Shown here: positions 24,614 through 33,625 of the stretch, in pieces | Layout: the number at the start of each line of letters is the position of its first letter | Numbering within the stretch: position 1 is the first letter of the stretch | Assembly: GCA_017656505.1 (NCBI GenBank) | Contig: JACDNU010000002.1 | Location: 50,809 to 114,808 of the forward strand | Reading direction: 5' to 3' | DNA: 64,000 nt | Source: Archaeoglobus sp. | GTDB taxonomy: Archaea > Halobacteriota > Archaeoglobi > Archaeoglobales > Archaeoglobaceae | The notes under the pieces: generated by a model | Databases searched by the model: none | The model's input: only the letters and a program-made list of their open reading frames with translations | Told to the model about the DNA's origin: nothing | Made by a program: the position numbers and the translations under genes

Positions 24614-25203
24614 CTTCGCATTAAAATTTCCCTGAGCTGTTTCAAATTTGTTATCGTGTGATCTGCTAAATTGATAAAGTCTGGAATCATTGGTTTGTTT
24701 CTTTCAGTAATCAGAAGAACCGTTTTTACTCCCGCAAGCTTTCCAGAAATCAGATCGAATTTAAAATCCCCTACAGAGATGCTTCTCTCAGGTGTGCTTT
24801 TTGCTTCTACTATTGCCCTCACCGTGGGTAGAGGTGAGGGTTTTGGGAGAGTTGACTCCCTGCTAACAATGTAGTCAAAGTCGATGCCAAATCTTCTAGA
24901 GAAAATCCTAACGCTTTCGAGGCAATTTCTCGTTACGACACCTTTTCTTATTCCCTCATTTTCCAGAAATTCAATCAGCTCGAGAACTCCATCGTTAAGC
25001 TTTGCTGTTTTTGCTGCCTCGATCTCAAATTTTTTGAGCATCTCTGTCTTCTCATCCCTTTTCTTACCTTTATATTTGAGAATCGATTCAAGAATGAATC
25101 TTTCTCTAATCTCAAGAGCTCTTCTGATTTCATCAAAAGGTAAGTTGAGATGAGTGAGCGTTCCGTCCATATCGAATATGACGTTGTCGATTTTCAATCT
25201 CAT
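24610..25203 (-). CDS. HAD family hydrolase (phosphoglycolate phosphatase-like)
   Basis: A 197-residue HAD protein. Motif I is NVIFDMDGTLTHL, motif II VVTRNC, motif III lysine in LPKPSP, and motif IV SVGDFKFDLISGKLAG. The C1 cap is a small helical bundle (residues 20-80), typical for phosphoglycolate or pyrophosphatase-like members. Substrate unknown. The gene ends inside the last codons of the DUF5658-like gene (convergent, overlap of four bases) and has a 187-base upstream gap shared with the divergent protease gene. Confidence 0.85.
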   Translation of the reverse strand: MRLKIDNVIFDMDGTLTHLNLPFDEIRRALEIRERFILESILKYKGKKRDEKTEMLKKFEIEAAKTAKLNDGVLELIEFLENEGIRKGVVTRNCLESVRIFSRRFGIDFDYIVSRESTLPKPSPLPTVRAIVEAKSTPERSISVGDFKFDLISGKLAGVKTVLLITERNKPMIPDFINLADHTITNLKQLREILMRS

Positions 25204-25390
25204 ATCAAACGCTTCCAGTCTTGGGGTTTAAAATTTATCGAGTTTTTGAATCTGGCAGATCAGATAATCTTTTGGTTTTAGATCCCGAATCTCTATGAAT
25301 CATCTATAAACCTTGTGAACTTCCTAAACTTCCTGAATTTCGCGATACAATCACCGAAAATGTTATCTTACCTTTAACCGAGATAGAGGC

Positions 25391-27298
25391 ATGAACCGAC
25401 TCAGAAAAGGAAAATTGTCTGCTTTCACAACTTTAATTCTTGTTTCCATTGTTCTATTCACTCTACTTTCTGCCTTTCCCACTCATGCTGAATTTATCAA
25501 TGCAAACGAGGCAAGAATAAAGGCTGTTGCAGTTAAGAGTACCGAACCTCCTGAGGGAGCAGTGATCAATATTTCCGTAATCGTTACTCCCGGCAATGGC
25601 AAGGTTTTCGTGTCAACAATCCCCTACACCCAAATAGATATGCAAGGGAGTGCGCAGCTTGCTGCTTTAACTGCATGCGACATTCTTGGCTTAGACTTCA
25701 TGAAATACGACTTCTTCTTCACAATAGAGGCGGACTCCCCCATTGTTGGCGGTCCGTCCGCTGGAGGAGTTATGACAGTAGCAACAATTTCTGCCCTCAA
25801 AAACCTCAGCCTCCGTTCAGACGTTTACATGACCGGTATGATATATCCCGACGGCTTTATAGGACCGGTTGGAGGGATTCCGTACAAGCTCAAAGCTGCT
25901 GCCGACAACGGGGCAAAAATTTTCCTCATACCGAAGGGGCAGAGGGTTGTGATGGTGGAAGAGACAGTTGAGGAAAAAAGAGGACCTTTCATCTTCATAA
26001 GCAAGAAAAGCAAACCCGTAGATCTTTATGAATACGGTAAAAAGCTTGGTGTTAAGGTTATAGAAGTTGAAAAGATAGAGGACGCTTTGCTTTACTACAC
26101 GAATTACACGCTTGTGAAGTCACAGCCGGCCATGAACTTTTCAAGATACTCAAATCTCCTGTTGCAGCTTGCTGACAGAATGAAAAGAGACACATCCGAT
26201 CTTTATTCTACCGTAAAAGCTACTGGAGCAAAACTGGACAAAGCTGACGAATTTATATCCAAAGGGGATGAGAGCTACAGGAAAGGTTTCTACTATACTG
26301 CCACGAGTCAGTATTTTACTGCCAAAATAGAACTCAGATACCTCTACTACACCCACACAATAAAGAACGATATGGCTTTGGAGAATGAGTTTGAAAGTGT
26401 TGAAAAAGAAATAAACTCAACCAAGAATTTCCTTTCTTCACAAAAAGAGCTAGGAATTGAATCTTTCCAGCTTTTTGGGGCGGCTCAGGAGAGAATAACC
26501 CTCGCTGAGGATTATCTCTATCAGGCGAGAACATCAGACGACTTCGATAAATCTCTAAGATACCTCGCCCTTGCGAAAGAAAGAATAGAGAGTGCAAAGG
26601 TCTGGCTTTCCCTACTGCAAACGATAAACGAGGATATCCCGATAAAAACCGAGGACTTGAAGAGAAGGGCTCAGTTTTATCTCAGCCAAGCCGAATCCAT
26701 GGCCGTTTACGCATCCCAAATAGGAGGGTACCCGCAGCTGATTGATGAAGCAGAGAAAAGTATCGAGATTTCAAGAAAACAGCTCGAGGAGGGATTCTAT
26801 GCCGGCTCGGCCGTATCTGCTATCGATGGAATAACCAAAGCAAGCCTATCAATTGAGCTGATAAATACTGGAGAGGAGCTTTTGAATTCAAAAGTTGCCT
26901 CAGCGAATAATTCTGCCAGAATAGCAATCGGAGAGGTTGAAAAGTTTGTAACACCCGTTCTTCCGGTTGCCTACCTAGAGTATGCAGATACAGCAGAAAA
27001 TCCCGTTGTAAAGCTTTCATACTACAAGCTCTCAGAGAGGCTTGCAAAGCTTATGCTTTCCCTTTCGAGGGCCTTTCCCGAGTCCATGCTCGTGAAGGTT
27101 GAGCTGAACTACCCGGCTGAACAACCAAAGGCAACTGCGACGCCAGCATCAAGTCCATTGCCAGATCTTTCAAGGATTAAGCCTAGCGTACCAAAACTTC
27201 CGGAGATAGAAAAATACCTTCCCGGTTTTGAAATTTATCTTGCGATAATCGTTCTTTTAACAACAGCGTACTTGGCTGGGAGAATAAGAGCGAGGTAA
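25391..27298 (+). CDS. Secreted/membrane S16 (Lon-type) serine protease without ATPase domain
   Basis: A 635-residue protein with an N-terminal signal sequence (hydrophobic 12-30, ending THAEF) and a C-terminal membrane helix (about 612-630), so the body lies outside the membrane. Residues 40-230 are a Lon-type proteolytic domain: catalytic Ser123 in GGPSAGGVMT and Lys166 in GGIPYKLKAA. There is no AAA domain, unlike LonB. This matches the archaeal COG1750 group. Residues 260-570 are long helices, probably a repeat or coiled-coil region. A Pro/Ala-rich linker precedes the anchor. It is likely an envelope protease that acts without ATP. Promoter region is 187 bases long and divergent from the HAD gene. 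Confidence 0.85.
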   Translation: MNRLRKGKLSAFTTLILVSIVLFTLLSAFPTHAEFINANEARIKAVAVKSTEPPEGAVINISVIVTPGNGKVFVSTIPYTQIDMQGSAQLAALTACDILGLDFMKYDFFFTIEADSPIVGGPSAGGVMTVATISALKNLSLRSDVYMTGMIYPDGFIGPVGGIPYKLKAAADNGAKIFLIPKGQRVVMVEETVEEKRGPFIFISKKSKPVDLYEYGKKLGVKVIEVEKIEDALLYYTNYTLVKSQPAMNFSRYSNLLLQLADRMKRDTSDLYSTVKATGAKLDKADEFISKGDESYRKGFYYTATSQYFTAKIELRYLYYTHTIKNDMALENEFESVEKEINSTKNFLSSQKELGIESFQLFGAAQERITLAEDYLYQARTSDDFDKSLRYLALAKERIESAKVWLSLLQTINEDIPIKTEDLKRRAQFYLSQAESMAVYASQIGGYPQLIDEAEKSIEISRKQLEEGFYAGSAVSAIDGITKASLSIELINTGEELLNSKVASANNSARIAIGEVEKFVTPVLPVAYLEYADTAENPVVKLSYYKLSERLAKLMLSLSRAFPESMLVKVELNYPAEQPKATATPASSPLPDLSRIKPSVPKLPEIEKYLPGFEIYLAIIVLLTTAYLAGRIRAR

Positions 27299-27323
27299 GC
27301 GGGACAAAGAAGAAATTTGACCT

Positions 27324-28583
27324 TCAGAGCATTAGGAAATAGCAAACCACTATCGTGCTCAGAGTTGCAAAAAAGTTTACACCGGAATTGGTGAGATAAC
27401 CGAGTCTTTCAAGCGTTGCACCAAGAAAACTATCAACATGCACCCCAATAAATCCGGCAATAATTGCAACTGGAACGTATTCGGCGGGAATTACGGAAAG
27501 CATAAAGGCGAAAAGTGTAACGATTGCAGCACCGAGAAAAGCAGAAAGCTCACCCAGAAGCGATACTCCACCGCTTTCTCCTGGGCTGACTGGCTTGAAA
27601 TTGGTTATAAGATAAACTTTTCCTGAAGTCTTGCCAATTTCACTTGCCAGGGTATCTCCAAGGGCTGTTGCAATGCTTGCAACGAAAGCCACAAGAAAGA
27701 GATCCGATGAAAGTACGTAGTAGTTCAATGCGAAAAAAAGAGCGGGGAGGCTGTTGGAGAAAACGTTTGCGTAACCTCTCGCACCGCCTGCCGGTTCTTC
27801 GATTCCCAGATTAAGTTTTACAGAATATCTGTATTTCGTTGCAAAAGATCCGATTATGTAAAATGAAGCAAGAATTAAAAAGAACCGGATATCCGTGAAA
27901 ACAATGATGAGAGTCCCTATTAGAGTTGCACTCATCAGACCGCTCTCATCCGCGACTCCCGCTCTCATAGCTACCAGTCCAAGCACAAATGAGATTATGA
28001 AAGCATAAATCAGATGGTTGAAGGGAGCGTAGATGCCATAGATGTTGAAAATTAATAAAACTGAGGAGGTGGCTAGGAGAAGAGTCGTTCTTTTGTCACT
28101 CTCAACCTCTATGCTCTCAACAAGCGCTGCGGTTATTCCCCCCATCAGTGAGAGGAAAAAAAGGAATTCCTCATCGAAAACAGACCCTTTAATTAGGGAA
28201 AAGAAGTTTAGGTAAGCGAAGGCGAGAATCGTGAAAATCCCGATGTCAAATACAGGATTTTTTCTGAACTCATGACCTATCAACATGAATATAGTAACTC
28301 CAGCTATGTAAACTGGCACACCGGTAAACGTGGATAAAACGAGTATTATGGATATTAAATAGGAATTGAAGAAGGAACTTTGGCTGTTAAGGCTACTAAC
28401 CCCTATCCTTATCTCTTCTCCCTCATAAATCGTGAACAAGAGAATCAAGGGGGCGAGAATTCCCAAAACAATCCAAGCCTCAAAAAAAGGTATCAGCAAG
28501 GATGGAAGCACAGCTAGACTAAGAAAGACTCCTTTTGGAAAAAATACCCCCTCAAATTTCTTAAACTGGTAACCCATTGGCAA
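27324..28583 (-). CDS. DUF92 (VTE6/TMEM19-like) polytopic membrane protein
   Basis: A 419-residue membrane protein with about ten helices. The conserved C-terminal half carries GGARGYANVFSNSLPALFFA, ATALGDTLASEIGKTSGK and a SPGESGGVSLLGE loop, all diagnostic for DUF92. A plant member (VTE6) phosphorylates phytyl phosphate, so a prenyl-phosphate kinase role is a fair family-based idea. Divergent from it, 33 bases away, is a cis-prenyltransferase homologue; the shared promoter supports a joint role in polyprenol or dolichol phosphate metabolism. It converges with the S16 protease gene. Confidence 0.85.
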   Translation of the reverse strand: MPMGYQFKKFEGVFFPKGVFLSLAVLPSLLIPFFEAWIVLGILAPLILLFTIYEGEEIRIGVSSLNSQSSFFNSYLISIILVLSTFTGVPVYIAGVTIFMLIGHEFRKNPVFDIGIFTILAFAYLNFFSLIKGSVFDEEFLFFLSLMGGITAALVESIEVESDKRTTLLLATSSVLLIFNIYGIYAPFNHLIYAFIISFVLGLVAMRAGVADESGLMSATLIGTLIIVFTDIRFFLILASFYIIGSFATKYRYSVKLNLGIEEPAGGARGYANVFSNSLPALFFALNYYVLSSDLFLVAFVASIATALGDTLASEIGKTSGKVYLITNFKPVSPGESGGVSLLGELSAFLGAAIVTLFAFMLSVIPAEYVPVAIIAGFIGVHVDSFLGATLERLGYLTNSGVNFFATLSTIVVCYFLML

Positions 28584-28616
28584 AGGTTAAGTAATTTCTA
28601 TCTTAAAAAATTACCG

Positions 28617-29246
28617 ATGCCTAATATGATCAAATTCCTCAGGAAAATCTATGAAAGAAGATTAGAAAAAGAGGTGATGAACGGAAAGTTTCCACACCAC
28701 GTGATGGTTGTTACAGACCAAAATGAGTTCATGAGCAATATTAACAACTTCCTTAAGCTGATAGAATGGTGTAACAGGTTTAAAATCAAAGAGCTTACAA
28801 TTTGCCTTCACATCCATGAGAAAAGCAAAATGGAGGAACTTGTTTCTGAATTGGACTCCAGATTGAAGAATCATGCCTTGAAAATCGTGACGAAGAACGA
28901 GGTGATCGAGAGGTCTGGTAGCAAAAATCTCAAACTCAACTTCATTCTCGGATACGGTGGCAGAGCTGAGATAACAGATGCAATAAAAGAGATTGCAAAA
29001 TCTGTAAGAGAGGGAGGGATTTCTCCAGAGGAAGTTGGGGAAGATGAGATCGAAAAGCATTTGAGAATAAAAAACCCACCCGATCTGATAATAAGGGCTG
29101 GAGAGGAGATTCCAGATTTTCTCATCTGGCAAAGCATTTACAGCGAGCTGTACTTCCTCGATATCGATTGGTCAGCTCTGAGATACATCGACTTCCTGAG
29201 ATGCCTGAGGGGGTACCAAAGGAGAGAGAGGAGGTTCGGGAAATAA
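28617..29246 (+). CDS. Divergent cis-prenyltransferase (undecaprenyl/dolichyl diphosphate synthase family)
   Basis: A 209-residue member of the cis-prenyltransferase family, recognised by LNFILGYGGRAEITDAIKE, PDLIIRAGEE, LIWQSIYSELYFLDIDW and a basic C-terminus. The catalytic N-terminal motif HxxxxMDGNxRWA is altered to HHVMVVTDQNEFM, and the C-terminal RxGxExRxSNF is shortened to RAGEEIPDF, losing the Arg and Ser that bind isopentenyl diphosphate. It therefore looks like a weak enzyme or a non-catalytic subunit, as NgBR/Nus1 is in eukaryotes. It is followed directly by the PUA protein gene and is divergent from DUF92. Confidence 0.75.
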   Translation: MPNMIKFLRKIYERRLEKEVMNGKFPHHVMVVTDQNEFMSNINNFLKLIEWCNRFKIKELTICLHIHEKSKMEELVSELDSRLKNHALKIVTKNEVIERSGSKNLKLNFILGYGGRAEITDAIKEIAKSVREGGISPEEVGEDEIEKHLRIKNPPDLIIRAGEEIPDFLIWQSIYSELYFLDIDWSALRYIDFLRCLRGYQRRERRFGK

Positions 29247-29257
29247 TTGCAGAAGGA

Positions 29258-29292
29258 AAAGGAGGGAAAGGAGGGAAAATGGGAAAGGAGGG
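29258..29292. repeat. Repeated purine unit AAAGGAGGG (three copies)
   Basis: Two copies abut at 29258-29266 and 29267-29275, and a third lies at 29284-29292 after AAAATGGG. Each is a strong ribosome-binding sequence; the last is suitably placed for the TTG at 29298. Confidence 0.7.
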
Positions 29293-29297
29293 ATAAC

Positions 29298-29846
29298 TTG
29301 GGAAGAAGGCCCGAAAAAAAACAGTTTTTGTCAAGGAGGGAGAATCTCAGACGGATAAGATACCTTGCCGATTATCAGTTCGGGGAGGGAGCGGGAATGG
29401 TTCTATTCCCAGATTCTGTAAAATTTGTTATTTCCCCAAAAACTGGAAGAGTTAGGCAGATCACAGATCATGGCAAGCGAATAGCAACCATCAAGCCCTC
29501 ATCTGGGTGGCTAAGTCTTAGCATAGAAGGGGCCAGAAGACTTCACAGCTTTTTCCCTTTCCCGAAGCTCAGGGTTGTAGTTATGAACGAGGTATCCGAA
29601 TTTATTGCAGATGGAAAGAACGTTTTTGCTAGGCACGTTGTCGATGTGGACAGATCGGTAAGGGCTGAAGATGAGGTTCTAGTAGTGGATGAAAAGGATG
29701 CATTGCTCGCCACTGGGAAAGCTGTGTTGGCGGCGATAGAAATGCTCGATTTTGAAAGAGGTGTTGCTGTGGATGTGAGAGCTGGGATAAACAGAGAGAT
29801 AAACAAAGAAATGAACAAGAATAAGAGAAGGGACATAAAAATTTAA
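29298..29846 (+). CDS. Stand-alone TGT C2-like plus PUA domain protein
   Basis: A 182-residue RNA-binding protein without a catalytic barrel. The first part has RYLADYQFGEGAG and VLFPDSVKFVISPKTGRVRQI, resembling the C2 domain of archaeal tRNA-guanine transglycosylase. The second is a PUA domain: KNVFARHVVDVD, RAEDEVLVVD and ALLATGKAVL. Such split forms may help archaeosine synthesis or other tRNA or rRNA modification; the RaSEA gene elsewhere in the window fits. The start is set at the TTG at 29298 with GGAGGGAT upstream; a TTG at 29247 would translate the purine repeats (KEGKEGK). It follows the prenyltransferase gene in the same direction. Confidence 0.7.
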   Translation: MGRRPEKKQFLSRRENLRRIRYLADYQFGEGAGMVLFPDSVKFVISPKTGRVRQITDHGKRIATIKPSSGWLSLSIEGARRLHSFFPFPKLRVVVMNEVSEFIADGKNVFARHVVDVDRSVRAEDEVLVVDEKDALLATGKAVLAAIEMLDFERGVAVDVRAGINREINKEMNKNKRRDIKI

Positions 29847-29887
29847 ATAGAAGTTTAAAAATAAAAAATAAAAACCATAAAGATAGA

Positions 29888-30322
29888 ATGATCAGGACTA
29901 GAAAGTTGAAAAAAGTCAGGCCGATTGCTTTTGATAGAGAAAAGAGAGTTCTCCTGATAAGGAAAAACGCTGTTATAGACAAAAAGATCAATTTTGACGG
30001 AAAGATCATCGTCGGAATGGATGCTTGCATCTGGGCAGCAATTGAGTGTGATGAGATCCTTATCGGAAAAGCTTCCTACCTCAAAGGAGACGTGAGGTGC
30101 AGAAAAGCGACAGTTGGAGCCAAAACCGAATTCAATTCAATAGTAGGGGATGAAATTCTGATTCAAAACGGTTGCAGGGGGAGAGTTGTAAAGGGAAAGA
30201 AGGTAATACTCCGGAAGGGCGTTGAAATTGAAAATCTCGAAGCAGATATTGCTTACATCGATGGTATTTCAAAGCTGGGCAGGGTGAACGTGAAAAAGGT
30301 CGTTGCTGCAAAAAGTGTCTGA
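29888..30322 (+). CDS. Bactofilin-like or beta-helix protein of unknown function
   Basis: A 144-residue protein rich in Val, Ile, Gly and Lys, with short strands at a pitch of about six residues (for example ILIGKASYLKGDV, KATVGAKTEFNS, IVGDEILIQNG). This looks like the left-handed or right-handed beta-helix of polymer-forming bactofilins, or the tail of acyltransferases, but no catalytic motif of the latter is seen. Four cysteines are scattered in the chain. The start at 29888 follows AAAGATAGA; the promoter may lie in the AT-rich 40 bases upstream (ATTTAAATAG). Confidence 0.5.
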   Translation: MIRTRKLKKVRPIAFDREKRVLLIRKNAVIDKKINFDGKIIVGMDACIWAAIECDEILIGKASYLKGDVRCRKATVGAKTEFNSIVGDEILIQNGCRGRVVKGKKVILRKGVEIENLEADIAYIDGISKLGRVNVKKVVAAKSV

Positions 30323-30330
30323 AGGGTTGA

Positions 30331-30352
30331 AGCAAATTAAAAGCAAATTAAA
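30331..30352. repeat. Perfect 11-base tandem duplication after a stop codon
   Basis: AGCAAATTAAA occurs twice in a row, eight bases after the end of the beta-helix gene, followed by a partial third copy. It lies in the convergent gap before mtd. Confidence 0.8.
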
Positions 30353-30417
30353 AGCAAACCCTGAAGCAAATTCAAAGCGATATGCAATAAACTACAAAAA
30401 ATAAAAAAGAAATTTGT

Positions 30418-31236
30418 TTACTGTGGTTTCTCCATCAGAGAGAACTTCTTCAGAATCTTTCCGTCCTTTGAGTGTGGTGTTCTGTAAACGCTATCGCCGC
30501 CTTTCTCGATCTCTCTTGCTCTGTCGGCTTCGATTGCTGCAACCCTCATCATCTCATGGGCTGAGGCTACGAGAGGTATGTACTTCTGCGGATCCTGTTC
30601 GATAAAGCATCCCTTGACATCGATGTCTGCGACTTTCTCTGCTATGTAGTATGCCGCCATTGCCTTTGCCCTTGCGTAAGGATTCTTGAAGTTTCCAGCT
30701 GCAACGGCCCTTTCAGCAGTAACAATAACCTGTGGAAGTTCCGGAGTCTTTCCTTCCTTCAAAGCATCGATTACACCATCAATCGCTTCTTGAACAAGTC
30801 TGAATGCTCCGGTTGCTGCAAGAACCTTAACAACATCTGCGTTGAAAAGGGCCATTTCAGTTGGATCGAGAAATTCTCTTCTCGCTCCAATCATCGAGTC
30901 TGCATTTACGAGAATGTATCCGAAACCCTTCTCCTTGAACTCATCTTTCGCTTTCTTGGCAGGAGCATCGCTGATAACTATAACCGGCTTACCTTCAAAG
31001 GCTTCTCTGGCAGCTTTTGGACCTGGCAAAGCTGCATTTGGCGAGACGACAATGACAAGATCTGGATCGAACGCCTTGAGCTTCTCCGCAACTTCAGCTT
31101 CCTCGGGCTGCATTTTAGCTCCGCTTGTCACAACTCTTACAGTTATGTCGCCCCTGTCAGCCCTCTCATCAAGGAGATATTCCACAAGAAGAGCCGTGCC
31201 AATGGCACCCATTTTCAGTACTCCTACTTTAACCAT
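30418..31236 (-). CDS. mtd: F420-dependent methylene-tetrahydromethanopterin dehydrogenase
   Basis: Reversible oxidation of methylene-H4MPT to methenyl-H4MPT with coenzyme F420, a cytoplasmic step of the C1 (reverse methanogenesis) pathway used by Archaeoglobus to oxidise acetyl groups to CO2. The 272-residue chain has the family start VKVGVLKMGAIGTALL, VRVVTSGAKM, ISDAPAKKAKDE, GYILVNADSMIGARREFLD and a terminal YRTPHSKDGK. The ATG at 31236 is chosen over one four codons upstream, because GTGGTGATTG stands just before it. Length agrees with known Mtd (about 270-280). It is followed on the other side by the TRAP transporter genes in the same direction. Confidence 0.95.
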   Translation of the reverse strand: MVKVGVLKMGAIGTALLVEYLLDERADRGDITVRVVTSGAKMQPEEAEVAEKLKAFDPDLVIVVSPNAALPGPKAAREAFEGKPVIVISDAPAKKAKDEFKEKGFGYILVNADSMIGARREFLDPTEMALFNADVVKVLAATGAFRLVQEAIDGVIDALKEGKTPELPQVIVTAERAVAAGNFKNPYARAKAMAAYYIAEKVADIDVKGCFIEQDPQKYIPLVASAHEMMRVAAIEADRAREIEKGGDSVYRTPHSKDGKILKKFSLMEKPQ

Positions 31237-31302
31237 ATCAATCACCACTGGGACTTTTAAACTGCGAGAATATAATCATTTCCTTTTTTGCCTAGACTCC
31301 TG

Positions 31303-33624
31303 CTAAGACTCAACTGGCTTGGCAACTCCTTGCTTTCTAGCAAGAACCCACAAAATTATCAGAAGTACTACTCCAATACCTATAACAAAGTGATTGAGTG
31401 TGGCTCCCGCTAGTCCAATAACCAGCATAGCAGCTTTCATCCACAATTTGAGTGGTCTTCGATAGAATCCTGTTATCGCTATCGCAAGCAAATACATCAC
31501 CACTATCGCGGCCAAAAATTCGTAAAGCACCGTGAGAACCATGCCAACATCCCAAGACTGAACGGTAATCAGAAACATTTCTGGATGGGTGAAGTAGATG
31601 TAAGGCCCGACGTAACCGGCGAGAGCATACTTCACAGAATTTCTTGCAGTCTTCCAGAAGTCACCTCCAGCTAGGGCTGAGCCAGCATAGGCAGCCAAGG
31701 CAACAGGTGGGGTGAGATCAGCCAGTATTCCAAAATAGAAGACGAAAAAGTGGGCTGCAAGCAAAGCTATGGCGGCCCCAGTACCAGGCACAAGAGCATC
31801 GTATACGCTGTTTCCAGCCACCGCATTATACACAGCTGGAGCGGCAACAAGGGAGGTTATAACGTAGTTGGCTGTCGTTGGAACACCCATTCCAAGGATC
31901 AGACTGAAAATCATGGCCATGATCAGAAGCAGAAAGAGGAAGCCTCCAGTAAGGTCTATAAGCTTGTAACCCAAGGAGGTTACCAAACCTGTCATTGTTA
32001 GGACTCCTTGAATTAAACCAGCACTCGCTGCTGCAAGCATCACACTTGTAGACGTTATCCCAGCATCGATCATCGATTCATAGGTGGCTCTGTACATTCT
32101 CTTCCCAGCTTCGCCCTTTGAAACGTAGCCAACTATCAGCGAGAAAATGATTCCAAAGACGCCTGTCATCAGCAAAATCGCTTCCTTTCTTATGTCAAGA
32201 AACTTTGCAAGAGCGATGAAAAGGATGAAAAGCAGGCTTATGTAGAGTTTCTCACTGAACTGAATTTGCTTAGAGGAGATGGCAAGGACGATTAGGGTCA
32301 AGGCAATAACAAGCAGCGTGATTCCAACAGGAAATGCGATATTCCGGCTCGTGAACATGAGGAGGGTTGTTACAACAACCACGCCAACGTAGAATTGCTC
32401 ATTTCCAGGAATCTCTTCCCTTGAAATCCAAGCTACCCAAATCGCTATGCCTAGGGAGGAGATAGCAACGATATGCGGAGCAAGTCCCCACACTAAAGCG
32501 ACGGTAATAACAACAATCGGCAAGAGAATGTAAATCTTCTTGATGAAATAGCTTAACGGCTCGAACGCGCTTCTACCGATCCCCTTAAGCCCAAGCCTTC
32601 TAGTTTCAAGATCGATGAAAAGGTAAACTCCAGCATAATAGATTAAAGCCGGAATAACTGCTGCAATTATCAACTTGTTGTATGGAACTCCCAAGAACTG
32701 GGCCATAATGAAGGCTGCAGCGCCCATAATCGGGGGCATCAACTGCCCACCTGTCGAAGCTACAGGCTCAACTGCCCCAGCAATCTCCCTTGGATACCCG
32801 GCCTTTTTCATCAGTGGAATCGTGAACGTTCCCGTTGTGAGCACATTGGCAACGGAGCTCCCACTAACGGTACCCATCATCCCGCTTGAAACGACGGCAG
32901 CCTTAGCCGGGCCGCCCTGACGTGGGCCGAAAAGGACGATCATGAATTTAGTGATATAATCGCTTACACCTATTTTCAGCAAGAAAGCTCCGAAATATAT
33001 GAACGCGAAAACGTAGATCGTCATCACATAGAAGGGTATTCCGAATATGCCTTGGTCGAGATACAGATACTGCACAAACCTACTCCAATTAAACTGCGTA
33101 TCTCTTATTCCATAAGCAAGAAAAACTAGCACAATTGCAGGAAGAATCCACCCAACTGTCCTCCTTGTCGCCTCTAACACCAGTGCAATTGCTATGAGAC
33201 CAAAAATAACATCGTATGAGGTTACGGTGTAATAGACTGTGTAATCTGGGTATCTCCAGAACATGTAGAACATGCTCGCCAATCCCAAACCTATTAGAAT
33301 GTAATCGTAAAACTGCACTTTTTTGAGAAACCTTTCTCTTTTGGCTATTGGATAAAGTAGAAAGGCTATAATAAGAATCATGGCAAGGACGAAAGCTTCT
33401 CCCTGCTTGTCCTGAAAATCAAGTCTCAAGAAAATTATTTTCATACCAAGTCTTTCGAAGAGATCATAAATGGAATAGGTGAAATTGAAAATGAACAGTA
33501 CCTCATAAATCCCTATTAAAACTGCCGCAAGCTTCACGATCGTTAATAATTTTGGGCCAAGAGTTCTCTTTTTCTCCAATATGATCTCTTTTTTCCCAGA
33601 ATTTTCAGAGTTCGGATCGCTCAT
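31303..33624 (-). CDS. TRAP transporter fused permease (4TM/12TM)
   Basis: A 773-residue fused DctQ-DctM-type membrane subunit of a TRAP transporter, with some 18 hydrophobic segments. Key family stretches are RQGGPAKAAVVSSGMMGTVSGSSVANVLTTG, GAAAFIMAQFLGVPY and ATLNHF near the end, plus LILGMGVPTTANYV. Substrate uptake is driven by an ion gradient. Length is longer than the usual 620-700, owing to extra membrane helices between the halves (about residues 380-460). The ATG at 33624 follows the DUF1850 stop by one base and has GAGGTGG upstream, so coupling is tight. Organic acids or amino acids are possible substrates. Confidence 0.9.
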   Translation of the reverse strand: MSDPNSENSGKKEIILEKKRTLGPKLLTIVKLAAVLIGIYEVLFIFNFTYSIYDLFERLGMKIIFLRLDFQDKQGEAFVLAMILIIAFLLYPIAKRERFLKKVQFYDYILIGLGLASMFYMFWRYPDYTVYYTVTSYDVIFGLIAIALVLEATRRTVGWILPAIVLVFLAYGIRDTQFNWSRFVQYLYLDQGIFGIPFYVMTIYVFAFIYFGAFLLKIGVSDYITKFMIVLFGPRQGGPAKAAVVSSGMMGTVSGSSVANVLTTGTFTIPLMKKAGYPREIAGAVEPVASTGGQLMPPIMGAAAFIMAQFLGVPYNKLIIAAVIPALIYYAGVYLFIDLETRRLGLKGIGRSAFEPLSYFIKKIYILLPIVVITVALVWGLAPHIVAISSLGIAIWVAWISREEIPGNEQFYVGVVVVTTLLMFTSRNIAFPVGITLLVIALTLIVLAISSKQIQFSEKLYISLLFILFIALAKFLDIRKEAILLMTGVFGIIFSLIVGYVSKGEAGKRMYRATYESMIDAGITSTSVMLAAASAGLIQGVLTMTGLVTSLGYKLIDLTGGFLFLLLIMAMIFSLILGMGVPTTANYVITSLVAAPAVYNAVAGNSVYDALVPGTGAAIALLAAHFFVFYFGILADLTPPVALAAYAGSALAGGDFWKTARNSVKYALAGYVGPYIYFTHPEMFLITVQSWDVGMVLTVLYEFLAAIVVMYLLAIAITGFYRRPLKLWMKAAMLVIGLAGATLNHFVIGIGVVLLIILWVLARKQGVAKPVES

Positions 33625-33625
33625 C

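Noticed and set aside
30331..30405. Start of a CRISPR-like array (AGCAAATTAAA repeats)
   Set aside because: The units are 11 bases, abut without spacers and decay after the second copy; they fit the short tandem duplications seen elsewhere.
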